Origin: Candidatus Zhuqueibacterota bacterium
Lineage (GTDB): Bacteria; Zhuqueibacterota; Zhuqueibacteria; Oceanimicrobiales; Oceanimicrobiaceae
Direction of reading: 5' to 3'
DNA: 36,225 nt
Assembly: GCA_029262035.1 (NCBI GenBank)
Contig: JAJDAE010000118.1
Coordinates: forward strand, 1 to 36,225
A model generated the notes under the pieces. It was not told where the DNA came from. It saw nothing but the letters and a program-made list of their open reading frames with translations, and did no database searches. Both the position numbers and the translations under genes were made by a program. How positions within the stretch are numbered: the stretch's first letter is position 1; every line of letters begins with the position of its first letter. Of this stretch, positions 9,023 through 18,367 are shown one piece after another.

Positions 9023-10063
9023 ATGAGCGAACCTTATGTTTCTATCATTATTCCGCATTTTAACGGACGTGAAATTTTAAACAATTGTCTTGGATGCATA
9101 GAAAAAACATCTTATCAAAATAAGGAAGTTATTCTCGTAGATAACGCATCAACAGACAATAGTGCTTTTGATGCTGAAAAAGAATTTCCCTGGTTGAAAG
9201 TTATTCACAATCAGGAAAATATTGGATACGCCGGCGGTTGCAATATTGGCTTTGAGGCTTCCAAAGGTGAATTGGTATTGTTCTTAAATAATGATACCGA
9301 GTTTGCCCCGGACTGGCTGGACGCCTTGACAGATGCCTTCTCAAAGGATAAAAATATTGCGGCCTGTCAACCCAAACTTCTTGCCCTGAAAAATCCGGAC
9401 ACGTTTGACTATTCGGGTGCTGCCGGTGGACTAATCGATGTTTTTGGGTATCCTTTTGCCAAAGGGCGTATTTTTTTCGAACTTGAACCAGATAATGAAC
9501 AGTATGATGTAAGTTCGGATATTTTCTGGGCGTCGGGTACGGCTTTTATAGTTAGAAGAAAGGCGATGCAGGAAGTCGGTTCATTCGATGAAGATTTTTT
9601 TGCACACATGGAAGAAATTGATTTGAATTGGCGTTTGCATTTGGCTGGATATCGCGTGGTCTCTGTACCAAAGTCCGTGGTTTATCATAATTCGGCTTCA
9701 ACTTTAAAAGCGAACTCATTTAAAAAGCAATTCCTGAACCATCGAAATAATTTGTACATGCTTTTAAAAAATTATCAACTTTCTACATTATTATGGATTT
9801 TTCCTGCCAGATTATTACTCGAACTGGTTACGATTTTATTTGCACTGCTAAGATTTGACTTTACTCGCGTGTATGCTGTCTGTGCAGCGCTTGGATCTTT
9901 AGTTCTAAAAATCCCCATAATAGTGGAAAAGCATAATAGAGTTTTGAGAATCAGAAAATGCAGGGATGCCGAAATTTTTGCGAAAATGTATAGGGGCAGC
10001 ATTGTGTTGGACTATTTTATTCGAGGAAAAAAAACAGTTAATGAGTTGAAGTTAGGTCGATGA
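9023..10063 (+). CDS. Family 2 glycosyltransferase (COG1216, rhamnosyltransferase-like)
   Basis: A 346-residue inverting GT-A enzyme likely to add a sugar to a lipid-linked or surface glycan on the cytoplasmic face. The nucleotide-sugar fold is evident from SIIIPHFNG (7-15), VDNASTDNS (D40) and the metal-binding LNNDTEF (NND at 89-91). The acceptor-side motif SGTAFIVRRKAM, followed by GSFDEDFFAHMEEIDLNWRL, marks the COG1216 group. A hydrophobic stretch near residues 250-295 probably anchors it to the membrane. I chose the ATG at 9023, one base after the previous stop: the upstream in-frame GTG at 8984 lies inside the preceding gene and adds residues foreign to the family. Its stop overlaps the next ATG by four bases (ATGA), implying translational coupling. 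Exact sugar unknown. Confidence 0.9.
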   Translation: MSEPYVSIIIPHFNGREILNNCLGCIEKTSYQNKEVILVDNASTDNSAFDAEKEFPWLKVIHNQENIGYAGGCNIGFEASKGELVLFLNNDTEFAPDWLDALTDAFSKDKNIAACQPKLLALKNPDTFDYSGAAGGLIDVFGYPFAKGRIFFELEPDNEQYDVSSDIFWASGTAFIVRRKAMQEVGSFDEDFFAHMEEIDLNWRLHLAGYRVVSVPKSVVYHNSASTLKANSFKKQFLNHRNNLYMLLKNYQLSTLLWIFPARLLLELVTILFALLRFDFTRVYAVCAALGSLVLKIPIIVEKHNRVLRIRKCRDAEIFAKMYRGSIVLDYFIRGKKTVNELKLGR

Positions 10064-11031
10064 AAGCAACCGATTCCCACGAAAAGAGAAGTGGCTTTGA
10101 AAATATAAACTGTCCAATTTGTCATTCTAAAAAACAGACTGACTTATTCAAAGTCCCGGATAGGTTTAAGCTTCAGGATGGCGACACTTTTCAACTTGTC
10201 AGTTGTGAACAGTGTGAACTTGTTTTTCTTAATCCACGCCCCAAACCTGATACAATTTCTCAATTCTATCAAAATGTTGAATACCAACCGTTCCTTTCTA
10301 CACAGAAAAAACTTTCTATTTTTGAACAGCTCTACACATTAATCCGAACCTTTGCCAACAAAAATAAACTCCGAAAAATTTTGAAACTAAAACCGCCCGG
10401 ACGCATTCTTGATATAGGCTGCGGTACGGGTGAATTCTTAAATGTTATGAAACTGAATGGCTGGGAAACATTTGGCGTTGAAAAAGATTCTTCGGCTGTT
10501 GAATTTGCAAAGTCAGCGTATAATTTGAACGTGAAGACTGGCGAACTGGCAGAAGCAGGTTTCGAAAAAAAAGGCTTTGATGTTATTTCAATGTGGCATG
10601 TCCTTGAGCATGTTTACCAACCCTGCGATGAATTAAGCCGTATAAAAAGCCTGTTAAAAGATGATGGTCTTCTGCTCATTGCAGTACCAAACATTGCGAG
10701 TCCTGATGCGGGGTTTTATAAAAATAATTGGATCGCGTTGGATACGCCGCGTCATCTGACACATTTTACAGAAAAGAATATGGCCGACTTATGTAGCAGA
10801 AACGGTTTTCAAGTCGTTGGTGCCGGGCAGCTTATTCAAGACGCTTTTTTTAATTGTTTGATGAGTGAAAAAATTGTTTTAGATAAAAGTAAAAAAAGTA
10901 AAGTGTTTTTCCTGATTTTTGCATTTAGAGCTTTGTATATTTCTTTGAAAACTATATATTTATCCTCACGGTTTTCAAAAAAATATACTGGTTCTTCAAC
11001 ACTATATTTAATTGAGCCGGTTAACCATTGA
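10060..11031 (+). CDS. Class I SAM-dependent methyltransferase with N-terminal zinc-ribbon
   Basis: A 323-residue methyltransferase. An N-terminal Cys4 knuckle (CPIC at 18-21 and CEQC at 49-52) precedes FLNPRPKPDTISQFY, an arrangement common in methyltransferases from polysaccharide and lipid-glycan clusters. The SAM-binding motif I is ILDIGCGTGEF (116-126), followed by the acidic FGVEKDSS and a post-motif MWHVLEHVY. A hydrophobic C-terminal segment (about 285-305) may touch the membrane. It is coupled to the GT2 gene by an ATGA overlap, so it probably methylates a sugar of the glycan assembled by its neighbours, for example as cap or decoration. The substrate is not deducible from sequence. 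An alternative is methylation of a lipid or quinone-like acceptor. Confidence 0.88.
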   Translation: MKATDSHEKRSGFENINCPICHSKKQTDLFKVPDRFKLQDGDTFQLVSCEQCELVFLNPRPKPDTISQFYQNVEYQPFLSTQKKLSIFEQLYTLIRTFANKNKLRKILKLKPPGRILDIGCGTGEFLNVMKLNGWETFGVEKDSSAVEFAKSAYNLNVKTGELAEAGFEKKGFDVISMWHVLEHVYQPCDELSRIKSLLKDDGLLLIAVPNIASPDAGFYKNNWIALDTPRHLTHFTEKNMADLCSRNGFQVVGAGQLIQDAFFNCLMSEKIVLDKSKKSKVFFLIFAFRALYISLKTIYLSSRFSKKYTGSSTLYLIEPVNH

Positions 11032-11068
11032 GATTAGTGGAAAAACTAACAAAAAGTATGAGATAGCC

Positions 11069-12124
11069 ATGAAACAATATTTTACAAGAGTTTTGTTTGC
11101 AACCAGTTTTCTGGTTCTGGTTGTGTCCTGTACAAATAAAAAAGAAAGCTACGGCGATGGCAGTCATGTATATGTAATTGCCGATTCGGATACTTGGTCT
11201 GTTTTGGAAGATACTTTAAAAACTGTCTTTGAACATACAATTAGGACACCGCAGCCAGAGAAAACAATCAGCCTTTCCCACGTCCCGACGGAAAAGTTTG
11301 GCGAGTTTGCCATGCGTAAAAACCTTATGATCGTCGGAACTTTGGATTCCGATGAGGAAATTTCTAAAAAAGTATCCGGCATGTTGTCAGCAGATGTCAA
11401 AGCAAAAGTTAAAGATGGCTCGGCTTATGTTTTCCCGAAAAACAATCCTTGGGCCGCAAACCAAAACTTATTAGTGCTTGCCGGAAATTCACACGATGAA
11501 TTGGGGCAAAAACTTCTGGGAAACCGGGACTATTTGTATAATTATTTTTATAAGCGGCTCATTAGTGGTACTCGAGAACGAATGTTTAGCAGGCTTGAGC
11601 AAAAGGAACTCAGCGAAGAACTGATGGAGAAATATGGTTGGAGCATAAGAATTCAGCATGATTACACTGTAAATACGGAACGTTCTGATTTAAATTTTTA
11701 CATGCTGCGCCGTTCCCTGCCTGGCAGAGAAAGATGGCTTTTTGTTCATTGGGTGGATAACGCCGATCCGGCAATCATAAATGAAGAATGGCTAATTGAC
11801 ACAAGAGATAGGTTTACTCAGGAATTTTACAAGGGTGACCTTGTGAACCGCAATCCAATTGTTTTAAGGTTTGATGACGTTAACTTTTCAAACAGACCTG
11901 CTTTGATGGCAGAAGGGCTTTGGGAAAATGAAACAGAAATGGCTGGCGGTCCATTTAAAAGTTATAGTTTTTTTGATGCACCCTCCGGCCGAATTTATTT
12001 GATAGATTGCGCTGTTTATTTCCCCGGAGGTGCCAAAATACCCTTTTTGTTGCAATTGGATATCATGGCGGGAACATTTAAAACCATAAATGATGTTAAG
12101 AATAAATCTGAGGATGATAGTTAA
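11069..12124 (+). CDS. DUF4837 family lipoprotein
   Basis: A 351-residue predicted lipoprotein. The start at 11069 gives a short charged N-terminus, a hydrophobic core and the lipobox LVVSC with C21 as the lipidated residue; starting further upstream (11012) would add a stretch overlapping the methyltransferase and spoil the signal. The body (HVYVIADSDTWSVLEDTL, MRKNLMIVGTL, NPWAANQNLLVL) resembles DUF4837, a family I know mainly from Bacteroidota and relatives, with no assigned biochemical role. It should sit in the inner or outer membrane facing the periplasm. It lies between glycan genes and purE, 37 bases after the methyltransferase. Family assignment is fairly confident; function unknown. 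Confidence 0.78.
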   Translation: MKQYFTRVLFATSFLVLVVSCTNKKESYGDGSHVYVIADSDTWSVLEDTLKTVFEHTIRTPQPEKTISLSHVPTEKFGEFAMRKNLMIVGTLDSDEEISKKVSGMLSADVKAKVKDGSAYVFPKNNPWAANQNLLVLAGNSHDELGQKLLGNRDYLYNYFYKRLISGTRERMFSRLEQKELSEELMEKYGWSIRIQHDYTVNTERSDLNFYMLRRSLPGRERWLFVHWVDNADPAIINEEWLIDTRDRFTQEFYKGDLVNRNPIVLRFDDVNFSNRPALMAEGLWENETEMAGGPFKSYSFFDAPSGRIYLIDCAVYFPGGAKIPFLLQLDIMAGTFKTINDVKNKSEDDS

Positions 12125-12128
12125 AGAC

Positions 12129-12590
12129 ATGTCGAAAGTAGCAATAATAATGGGTAGTAATTCTGATTTGAAAAACATGGAGTCTTGCAAAAGATATCTG
12201 GATTATTTTGAAATTCCTTACGACGAATTTGTGATGTCCGCACATAGAAATCCACATCAAACTTCTGAGTTTTCAGAAACGGCCGAAGAAAAAGGGTATA
12301 AAATATTAATTGGTGCCGCAGGTATGGCAGCACATTTATGTGGTGTACTGGCAGCGCATACCACATTGCCTGTTATTGGCGTTCCGATGCAAGGCTCTCA
12401 CTTAAACGGTGTAGATGCATTATACTCAACCGTTCAAATGCCTGCAGGGGTTCCCGTTGCAACAGTTGCAATTGGCAGCGCCGGTGCAGCCAACGCTGCG
12501 GTCCTATCCGCTCAAATTCTTGCGCTCCATGATGAAAAAATTAAATCAAAGTTAGTAGAATTTAAACAACAAGGCAGTCCTAAGCTGTAG
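12129..12590 (+). CDS. purE: N5-carboxyaminoimidazole ribonucleotide mutase (PurE)
   Basis: A 153-residue class I PurE that rearranges N5-CAIR to CAIR in de novo purine synthesis. It has IIMGSNSDL (6-14), SAHRNPHQT (the family usually has SAHRTP), GMAAHLCGVLAAHTTLPVIGVP and the C-terminal MPAGVPVATVAIG loop. Length matches the family. The start at 12129 aligns with the usual MSxVxIIMGS N-terminus; ATGs at 12114 and further upstream are in frame but would extend into the preceding lipoprotein gene, and the likely Shine-Dalgarno GAGG (12110-12113) serves either poorly. purK is not in the window. Placement among envelope genes appears incidental, four bases after the lipoprotein stop. Confidence 0.95.
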   Translation: MSKVAIIMGSNSDLKNMESCKRYLDYFEIPYDEFVMSAHRNPHQTSEFSETAEEKGYKILIGAAGMAAHLCGVLAAHTTLPVIGVPMQGSHLNGVDALYSTVQMPAGVPVATVAIGSAGAANAAVLSAQILALHDEKIKSKLVEFKQQGSPKL

Positions 12591-12605
12591 TATTATTTTA
12601 TATAT

Positions 12606-13517
12606 ATGAAGATTAGCGTAATAGGCACTTTTGTTCGGGATATTATTTACCCATGGAAGTCGGAGCCGGTAAAAAGCATAGGCGGGTTATTTTATACGAT
12701 TTCTTATCTTGCCAATTTAGCCGGAAAAGAGACTCAAATTTGGCCGGTGTGTTTTGTTGGTGAGGATTTTTACGATCAACTTGTTCATGAATTGAGAAAA
12801 TATGAAAATGTAAGAACGGATTGTATAAAAAAGTTAAATCTTGAAAATACAACAGTAAAGCTTAGTTACACAAGCCAAGGGGAGAGAGAAGAGGCAACCA
12901 CTGAGCCAATGCCGGCGTTACAGGCTGAAAACCTTGATTTGATTTTGGATTCCGATTTAACTATTGTAAACTTGATTACCGGTACAGATTTGGAATTGAA
13001 AGCGTTAAAGTATCTGCGCTTAAATTCACGAGCACAAATATACCTTGATTTGCATTCCCGGACTCTTGGAATAGATGAGAATGGAAAACGGTATTTGAAA
13101 AGACCTCATGATTGGGCTGATTGGTTTCGCGAGGTAGATATTGTGCAAATGAACGAAAACGAAGCTTTTCTTTTAAGTGAGTCACCGCGCGAATCGAAAT
13201 CTCTGGTTGAATTTGGCAAGAAAGTGCTCGATATAAACCCTTCCATTTGCCATATTACTTTGGAAGAAAGGGGCTCGTATCTTTTCTATCTACATAATAA
13301 TCAATCGAAATTTTTAAAGATAGATGCGGAGAGCGTGGATGAGGTTGTAGATAGGATAGGTTGCGGGGATGCATTTGAGGCTGCTTTTAGTCTGCACTAC
13401 TTTAAAAACGGACATGTTGCAAATGCGGCTCAGTTTGCGCATAAAATTGCTGCAGAAAATTGCAGGTTTTATGGTAGTTCCGGTATTGAACAAGTACAGC
13501 GATACAGGCTTAATTAA
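12606..13517 (+). CDS. PfkB-family carbohydrate/nucleoside kinase, substrate unknown
   Basis: A 303-residue ribokinase-fold kinase. The N-terminus MKISVIGTFVRDIIYPW and the GG at 26-27 (IGGLFYT) correspond to the first PfkB signature. The anion-hole motif GCGDAF (252-257), with D255 as catalytic base, is the second. It should phosphorylate a small sugar, nucleoside or related alcohol with ATP. The usual substrate-defining residues do not let me choose between ribokinase, adenosine kinase-like or sugar kinase roles. The gene follows purE by 15 bases and precedes an RmlD-like gene by 27 bases. No clear Shine-Dalgarno is seen before the ATG. Confidence 0.85.
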   Translation: MKISVIGTFVRDIIYPWKSEPVKSIGGLFYTISYLANLAGKETQIWPVCFVGEDFYDQLVHELRKYENVRTDCIKKLNLENTTVKLSYTSQGEREEATTEPMPALQAENLDLILDSDLTIVNLITGTDLELKALKYLRLNSRAQIYLDLHSRTLGIDENGKRYLKRPHDWADWFREVDIVQMNENEAFLLSESPRESKSLVEFGKKVLDINPSICHITLEERGSYLFYLHNNQSKFLKIDAESVDEVVDRIGCGDAFEAAFSLHYFKNGHVANAAQFAHKIAAENCRFYGSSGIEQVQRYRLN

Positions 13518-13544
13518 AACATTTGATAACGGTGACACTAATTC

Positions 13545-14453
13545 ATGGCGAAATTGAAATTGTTAAAAAATAAAGTTTTGGTTACTGGTGCAAATGGTTT
13601 ATTGGGTCAGCAAATAGTAACACAACTTAAGGATGGCTTTGAAGTGATGGCTACCGGGCGAGATGATATGCTTGCTCTCGGCGACATTTGCAGTTATTCA
13701 AAATGTGATATCACCAATCGCAAAGAAACAATTGATTTAATTAAATCATTTAAACCTCAATATATTGTTAATTCCGCAGCCTATACAAATGTTGACAAGG
13801 CGGAAGAAGAAAAAGAGCTGTGTTGGAGAATAAATGTTTCCGGGGTTGAATATTTGGCACAGGCCGCAAAACAAATCGGTGCAAAACTCGTGCATATTTC
13901 CACGGATTATGTGTTTGATGGAAAAAGTGGTGGTTACCATGAAAAATCTATCCCTAATCCTTTAGGATATTATGGACGTTCCAAGCTTGCCGGAGAAAAC
14001 GCAATTCTTGCAAGTGGGGTTGAGCATATGATTCTGCGGACCATGGTACTTTACGGCAGGGGAATAAATCTAAAACCAAATTTTGCAATTTGGCTGATAA
14101 ACAATCTGCAACATGACCATAATGTTCGAATTGTGGATGATCAGTTTGGGCATCCGACACTTGCAGATGATTTAGCTCTGGCAATAAAATATCTGATTGA
14201 AAAAAATAGTAGCGGAACATTTCATGTCGTTGGAGATGAGTGTGGTAATCGTTTCGATTTCTCAATTAAGTTAGCTGAGATTTTTGGCTTTGACTGCACA
14301 TTAATCTCACCTTTAAAAACCGCAGAACTAAATCAAAAGGCGCCAAGACCTTTGAATTCAAGTTTTGAATTGGATAAATTGTATTCAGAAATTGACTTTA
14401 AATTAAGCGGTATCGAAGAAGGAATAAAAAAGTTAAAAGAGAAATTAGGGTAA
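13545..14453 (+). CDS. rfbD: RmlD-like dTDP-4-dehydrorhamnose reductase (SDR family)
   Basis: A 302-residue extended short-chain dehydrogenase. The NAD(P)-binding motif GANGLLGQ (15-22) is close to the N-terminus, followed by NSAAYTNVDKAE, HISTDYVFDG (117-126) and the catalytic YGRSK (Y143, K147). These are hallmarks of RmlD/RfbD, the last enzyme of dTDP-L-rhamnose synthesis, which reduces the 4-keto sugar in the cytoplasm. rmlA, rmlB and rmlC are not in the window, so an equivalent reductase for another nucleotide sugar is possible. A role in supplying sugar to the neighbouring glycosyltransferases fits the context. The ATG has only a weak upstream GGTGA. Confidence 0.85.
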   Translation: MAKLKLLKNKVLVTGANGLLGQQIVTQLKDGFEVMATGRDDMLALGDICSYSKCDITNRKETIDLIKSFKPQYIVNSAAYTNVDKAEEEKELCWRINVSGVEYLAQAAKQIGAKLVHISTDYVFDGKSGGYHEKSIPNPLGYYGRSKLAGENAILASGVEHMILRTMVLYGRGINLKPNFAIWLINNLQHDHNVRIVDDQFGHPTLADDLALAIKYLIEKNSSGTFHVVGDECGNRFDFSIKLAEIFGFDCTLISPLKTAELNQKAPRPLNSSFELDKLYSEIDFKLSGIEEGIKKLKEKLG

Positions 14454-14478
14454 TTCCCCCCAATTTATAGTACGGAAG

Positions 14479-15216
14479 ATGATAGAGAAAATACTGGTAA
14501 TTATACCAACTTATAATGAAATCGAAAATATAAGCGAGATCATTGACGAAGTTATCGGATTAAATATCCCCAACCTGTCAGTGCTGGTCGTAGATGACAA
14601 TTCACCTGATGGAACCGGCAAATTGGTAAGTGAGATAGCCAAAAAAGACCACAGGGTAAAGTTGAAGGAGCGTAAAGGGAAGTTGGGCTTGGGTACAGCT
14701 TATATTGAGGGATTTAAGCTGGCTTTGGCAGAAGGTTTCGATTATGTGTTTGAGATGGATGCAGACCACTCGCATAATCCCGAAGAAATTCCGCATATGT
14801 TGGAAAAGGCGAAATCTTTTGATTTGGTTATCGGGTCGCGCTATCAAACAGGGGTGAATGTAATCAATTGGCCCTTTTCAAGGCTTTTAATGAGTTTGTT
14901 TGCCAATTGGTATACTCGTTTCATCACACGTCTGCCAGTTCGGGATTGCACCAGCGGCTTCAAATGCTTTCGCATTAAGGTACTGCAGAATATTAAGATG
15001 GATAAAATTTCCAGTGATGGCTATACATTTCAAATAGAAATGACTTATAAGGCCTGGATTAGAGGATTTAAGATTACGGAGCACCCGATTATTTTTTATG
15101 ATAGAAAAAAGGGTGTTTCGAAGATGAGTATAAAAATTGTGCAGGAAGCGGTATGGATTGTATGGAGACTGCGTATCTGGACTATCGTTTATAAAGTGAA
15201 AAAATGGCTGAGATAG
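14479..15216 (+). CDS. Polyprenol monophosphomannose synthase (Dpm1-like GT2)
   Basis: A 245-residue GT2 of the dolichol-phosphate mannosyltransferase type. It transfers mannose (or a related hexose) from GDP-sugar to polyprenyl phosphate at the inner membrane. Signatures are IIPTYNE (8-14), VVDDNSPDGTG (DD at 39-40), GLGTAYIEGF, the metal-binding MDADHSHNPEEI (DAD at 94-96) and DCTSGFKCFR. It is a single-domain enzyme without the C-terminal TM helices or GtrA-type tail seen in long Dpm homologues, though the last helix is basic and amphipathic. The ATG at 14479 directly abuts GGAAG, an unusually close spacing. Its 3' end overlaps the next gene by 13 bases. Its product is a plausible donor for the DUF2723 enzyme upstream. 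Confidence 0.9.
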   Translation: MIEKILVIIPTYNEIENISEIIDEVIGLNIPNLSVLVVDDNSPDGTGKLVSEIAKKDHRVKLKERKGKLGLGTAYIEGFKLALAEGFDYVFEMDADHSHNPEEIPHMLEKAKSFDLVIGSRYQTGVNVINWPFSRLLMSLFANWYTRFITRLPVRDCTSGFKCFRIKVLQNIKMDKISSDGYTFQIEMTYKAWIRGFKITEHPIIFYDRKKGVSKMSIKIVQEAVWIVWRLRIWTIVYKVKKWLR

Positions 15217-17339
15217 TCAAGAAGTCCATTCCTCGCCGCAAGAAAGAAAACCCTCAAAAAATCCAGCTTTCAATCATTATTGTAAACTTCAATGTGAAGG
15301 AATTTTTGGAGCAAACGCTAGTCTCCGTTTTTAAAGCTGTAGCGGGTATCCCCACCGAAGTTATCGTCATAGACAATGCATCAATTGATGGCAGTATTGA
15401 ACTTCTAAAAAAGCAATTTCCTAAAGTTAAAACCATAGCCAATAAAAACAATGTGGGGTTTGGCAAGGCATCGAATCAGGGTTTGCGGATAGCTCGGGGC
15501 AAATTCTTCGTACTATTAAATCCTGACACGATCGTACAGGGTGATACCTTCACAAAAACAATTACTTTTTTTGATGAAAACAGTGAAACAGGTTTACTCG
15601 GTTGCAAAATACTCAATCCGGATGGTTCACTTCAACTTGCCTGCAGACGGAGTTTTCCAACACCCTGGGTGGCGTTTTCCAAACTAAGTGGCCTAAGCGC
15701 TCTTTTTTCTAAAAGTGAACTCTTTGGCAAATACAATCTTACCTATCTTGATCCTGACGAGGCTTATGAAGTTGAGGCGATTTCCGGATCGTTTATGATG
15801 ATCCGTCGCGAGACTGTTGAACAAGTTGGCTTATTAGATGAAGCTTTTTTCATGTATGGTGAAGATTTGGACTGGTGCTATCGTGTTGGGCAAAGTGGCT
15901 GGAAAGTGATGTATTATCCACACACACAAATCATTCATTTTAAAGGGGAAAGCGCTAAAAAGGCCAAGCTGGACAGCATGAAAACCTTCTATTCTGCCAT
16001 GAGCCTTTTTGCTGAGAAACATTTAAAAAATAAATATTTTTTTATGCCGTATTGGTTTATCTGGATTGCAATCTGGTTGCGCGGCGCTCTATCATTCTTA
16101 TTTAGCCTTGTCACAACTACCGGGGTTGGACTAACGGATTTTTCATTTTTGAGCCTAAGCCTTTTAGGTGGTGTTTATTTTCGTTTCGGCCATTTTGAAA
16201 ATATTACACAATTTCTACCCGTAATATTTCTGTACCTAACTATCTGGATGACTATTCTAAAAAGTTTTGGTTGTTACAACAAAAATCGTTTTTCTTCATC
16301 GTCAGCAGGATTAGCATTTCTAACCGGATTTTTACTGAATACCAGCCTGACTTTCTTTTTGCCGCAATATGCGTTTTCCAGGGCGGCGGTAATATATAGC
16401 AGTTTGATAGGTTTTGTCGCTATTCCCGGTTGGCGGTTACTTATTAAACTTCTGGCTACTTCCGGGGTTATGCCGTTTCGCGGTACATTTGGTAAGTTGC
16501 TTCTGGCCAGAAATACGATTCTTGTCGGTGATTTGGAATCATGCCGGAGGTTGATACAAAAGTTGAACGTACAAATTGAAAGCGGATATAATGTAACCGG
16601 CCTTGTTTTAACTAACGGGGATGCTGTAGGGGAGACAATTAGTGGTGCAAAAGTTTTGGGCGGCATAGATAATATCGCTTCCATTCTTGATGATAAGAGT
16701 ATCAGTGAAGTAATATTCTCTACTCATCAGCTCTCTTATGATCAAATTTTAAATATAATTTCGACTACCGACAACCCCAGGATAAATTTTAAACTCATTC
16801 CAAGCAATTTGGATGTAATTATAGGGAAAGCATCAATTGATAGAATCGACGATGTTCCTTTTTTGGAGATAGATTACAAGCTTCACAAAAAGGGATATAA
16901 ATTTTTAAAGAGAACAAATGATATCGTATTATCCATTTTGTTATTGTTTTTGTCACTTCCTTTCTTTTTATTTAAGAGATTTGTCGTAAACTCAAAGATT
17001 GTTGAAAAAAGAATCTGTGGTTTAAGTGATATGGTTATTTTGTCAGAGTTTGAGGGCAGAGGAAGGACCATAAGAAAAATACCGTATTTATGGTCGGTTT
17101 TAAAAGGAGACCTGAGCTTTGTTGGGGCGGAGTTACAAAATGTTGATGATGAAGAAAATGATACTGATACTGATTCCATCGCTCCGAGGTTAAAACCGGG
17201 TATTACCGGACTTGCACAAATAAATTATAATAAAAATTTAACGCCTGAAGAAAAGGATAAATACTTGGTCTATTATCTGAAAAACTATTCACCCTTTTTA
17301 GATATTGAAATCCTTTTTAAGGCACTTTTTAACAGATAA
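15204..17339 (+). CDS. GT2 glycosyltransferase fused to a degenerate WbaP-like phosphoglycosyl transferase
   Basis: A 711-residue fusion. Residues 22-260 form a COG1216-type GT2 domain ([18 protein letters not shown] with D57, LLNPDTIV with NPD at 106-108, and a GEDLDWCYR segment). Four or five TM helices span about 283-415. A Rossmann-like CoA_binding_3 region follows (about 436-545, starting [15 protein letters not shown]). The C-terminus (565-711) resembles the bacterial sugar transferase (PF02397-type) domain: KRTNDIVLS, then [11 protein letters not shown] and [13 protein letters not shown]. The central catalytic block of that family, with its usual SPGP...KFRSM motif and acidic dyad, is not recognisable and the region is shortened. 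The GT2 part is probably active and the C-terminal part perhaps structural. Expected at the inner membrane in glycan assembly. Confidence 0.85.
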   Translation: MAEIVKKSIPRRKKENPQKIQLSIIIVNFNVKEFLEQTLVSVFKAVAGIPTEVIVIDNASIDGSIELLKKQFPKVKTIANKNNVGFGKASNQGLRIARGKFFVLLNPDTIVQGDTFTKTITFFDENSETGLLGCKILNPDGSLQLACRRSFPTPWVAFSKLSGLSALFSKSELFGKYNLTYLDPDEAYEVEAISGSFMMIRRETVEQVGLLDEAFFMYGEDLDWCYRVGQSGWKVMYYPHTQIIHFKGESAKKAKLDSMKTFYSAMSLFAEKHLKNKYFFMPYWFIWIAIWLRGALSFLFSLVTTTGVGLTDFSFLSLSLLGGVYFRFGHFENITQFLPVIFLYLTIWMTILKSFGCYNKNRFSSSSAGLAFLTGFLLNTSLTFFLPQYAFSRAAVIYSSLIGFVAIPGWRLLIKLLATSGVMPFRGTFGKLLLARNTILVGDLESCRRLIQKLNVQIESGYNVTGLVLTNGDAVGETISGAKVLGGIDNIASILDDKSISEVIFSTHQLSYDQILNIISTTDNPRINFKLIPSNLDVIIGKASIDRIDDVPFLEIDYKLHKKGYKFLKRTNDIVLSILLLFLSLPFFLFKRFVVNSKIVEKRICGLSDMVILSEFEGRGRTIRKIPYLWSVLKGDLSFVGAELQNVDDEENDTDTDSIAPRLKPGITGLAQINYNKNLTPEEKDKYLVYYLKNYSPFLDIEILFKALFNR

Positions 17340-17349
17340 AATTAAAATT

Positions 17350-18312
17350 ATGAGTGAATATATATTAGAATTCGAAAAGCCAGTTGTTGAATTAGAAAAG
17401 AAAATTCGTGAAATGCGTGAATATTCGGAAACTGAAAATGTCGAGATATCCGAAGAAATCACTCGTTTGGAAGAAAAAGCTGAAAAGCTTCGTACGGATA
17501 TCTATTCCAAGCTTTCGCGATGGGAAATACTGCAGATAGCGCGGCACCCGCAACGCCCATACACCAGAGATTACATCGAGCACATGTTCGATGATTTTGT
17601 TGAATTGCATGGAGACCGTGCGTTTGGTGATGACCCTGCAATAATTAGTGGGATTGGAAAATTGGGTAATCGTAAAGTTGTGGCAATTGGTCACCAAAAA
17701 GGTAGAACCACCAAACAGAAGCTCTTTCGTAATTTTGGCATGCCACACCCTGAAGGTTATAGAAAAGCTTTACGAGTGATGAAACTGGCAGAAAAGTTTA
17801 ACCGGCCGGTTGTCACTTTTATAGATACGCCGGGTGCATTTCCCGGAATAGGCGCTGAGGAAAGAGGACAGGCAGAAGCCATCGCAAAAAATTTACTTGA
17901 AATGTCACGGCTTCGTGTGCCGATTATTGTGGTTATTATTGGTGAAGGCGCTTCCGGCGGAGCTTTAGGTATCGGCCTTGGCGATAGAATTCTCATGATG
18001 GAAAATACCTGGTATTCCGTTATTTCACCTGAAGGATGTGCTGCCATTTTGTGGCACGATAGTACTAAAGCCGTTCAGGCGGCTGAAGCCATGAAATTAA
18101 CAGCCGTTGATCTTCTTGAATTGGGGGTTGTGGACAAGTCTGTTAGGGAGCCATTAGGAGGCGCGCATCACGACTACGAAAAAGCTGCACAAATTCTCAA
18201 AGAAGAAATTAACGCAGAGTTGGAGAAACTGGAAAAAGTACCCCCGCAGGAACTCATAGAAAACCGAATAGAAAAATATGCACAAATGGGCTTTTTTGAG
18301 GAACAAAGTTGA
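17350..18312 (+). CDS. accA: Acetyl-CoA carboxylase carboxyltransferase subunit alpha
   Basis: A 320-residue alpha subunit of the carboxyltransferase half of acetyl-CoA carboxylase, which makes malonyl-CoA for fatty-acid synthesis together with AccD. The N-terminal coiled coil, [11 protein letters not shown], the [23 protein letters not shown] region, [21 protein letters not shown] and [17 protein letters not shown] are all characteristic, and length is normal. I start at ATG 17350, which gives the typical short [11 protein letters not shown] lead; an upstream in-frame codon at 17305 lies inside the previous gene. It follows the fusion glycosyltransferase by only 10 bases and may share its transcript. 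accD is not in the window. Confidence 0.96.
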   Translation: MSEYILEFEKPVVELEKKIREMREYSETENVEISEEITRLEEKAEKLRTDIYSKLSRWEILQIARHPQRPYTRDYIEHMFDDFVELHGDRAFGDDPAIISGIGKLGNRKVVAIGHQKGRTTKQKLFRNFGMPHPEGYRKALRVMKLAEKFNRPVVTFIDTPGAFPGIGAEERGQAEAIAKNLLEMSRLRVPIIVVIIGEGASGGALGIGLGDRILMMENTWYSVISPEGCAAILWHDSTKAVQAAEAMKLTAVDLLELGVVDKSVREPLGGAHHDYEKAAQILKEEINAELEKLEKVPPQELIENRIEKYAQMGFFEEQS

Positions 18313-18336
18313 CATATTTTTGCACCCAGAAATTGC

Positions 18337-18367
18337 TTGACTCTTTATATTATTTGTTGTACTTTTG
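18337..18367 (+). promoter_or_regulatory. Putative promoter upstream of the scpA-rpsA operon
   Basis: TTGACT at 18337-18342, 17 bases, then TACTTT (18360-18365). The same bases also read TACTTTTG (18360-18367), an exact TAnnTTTG -7 element with TTG 20 bases before it, so the site fits either a sigma-70 or a Bacteroidetes-type promoter. It lies in the 171-base gap after accA, about 120 bases before the scpA start. Confidence 0.5.
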
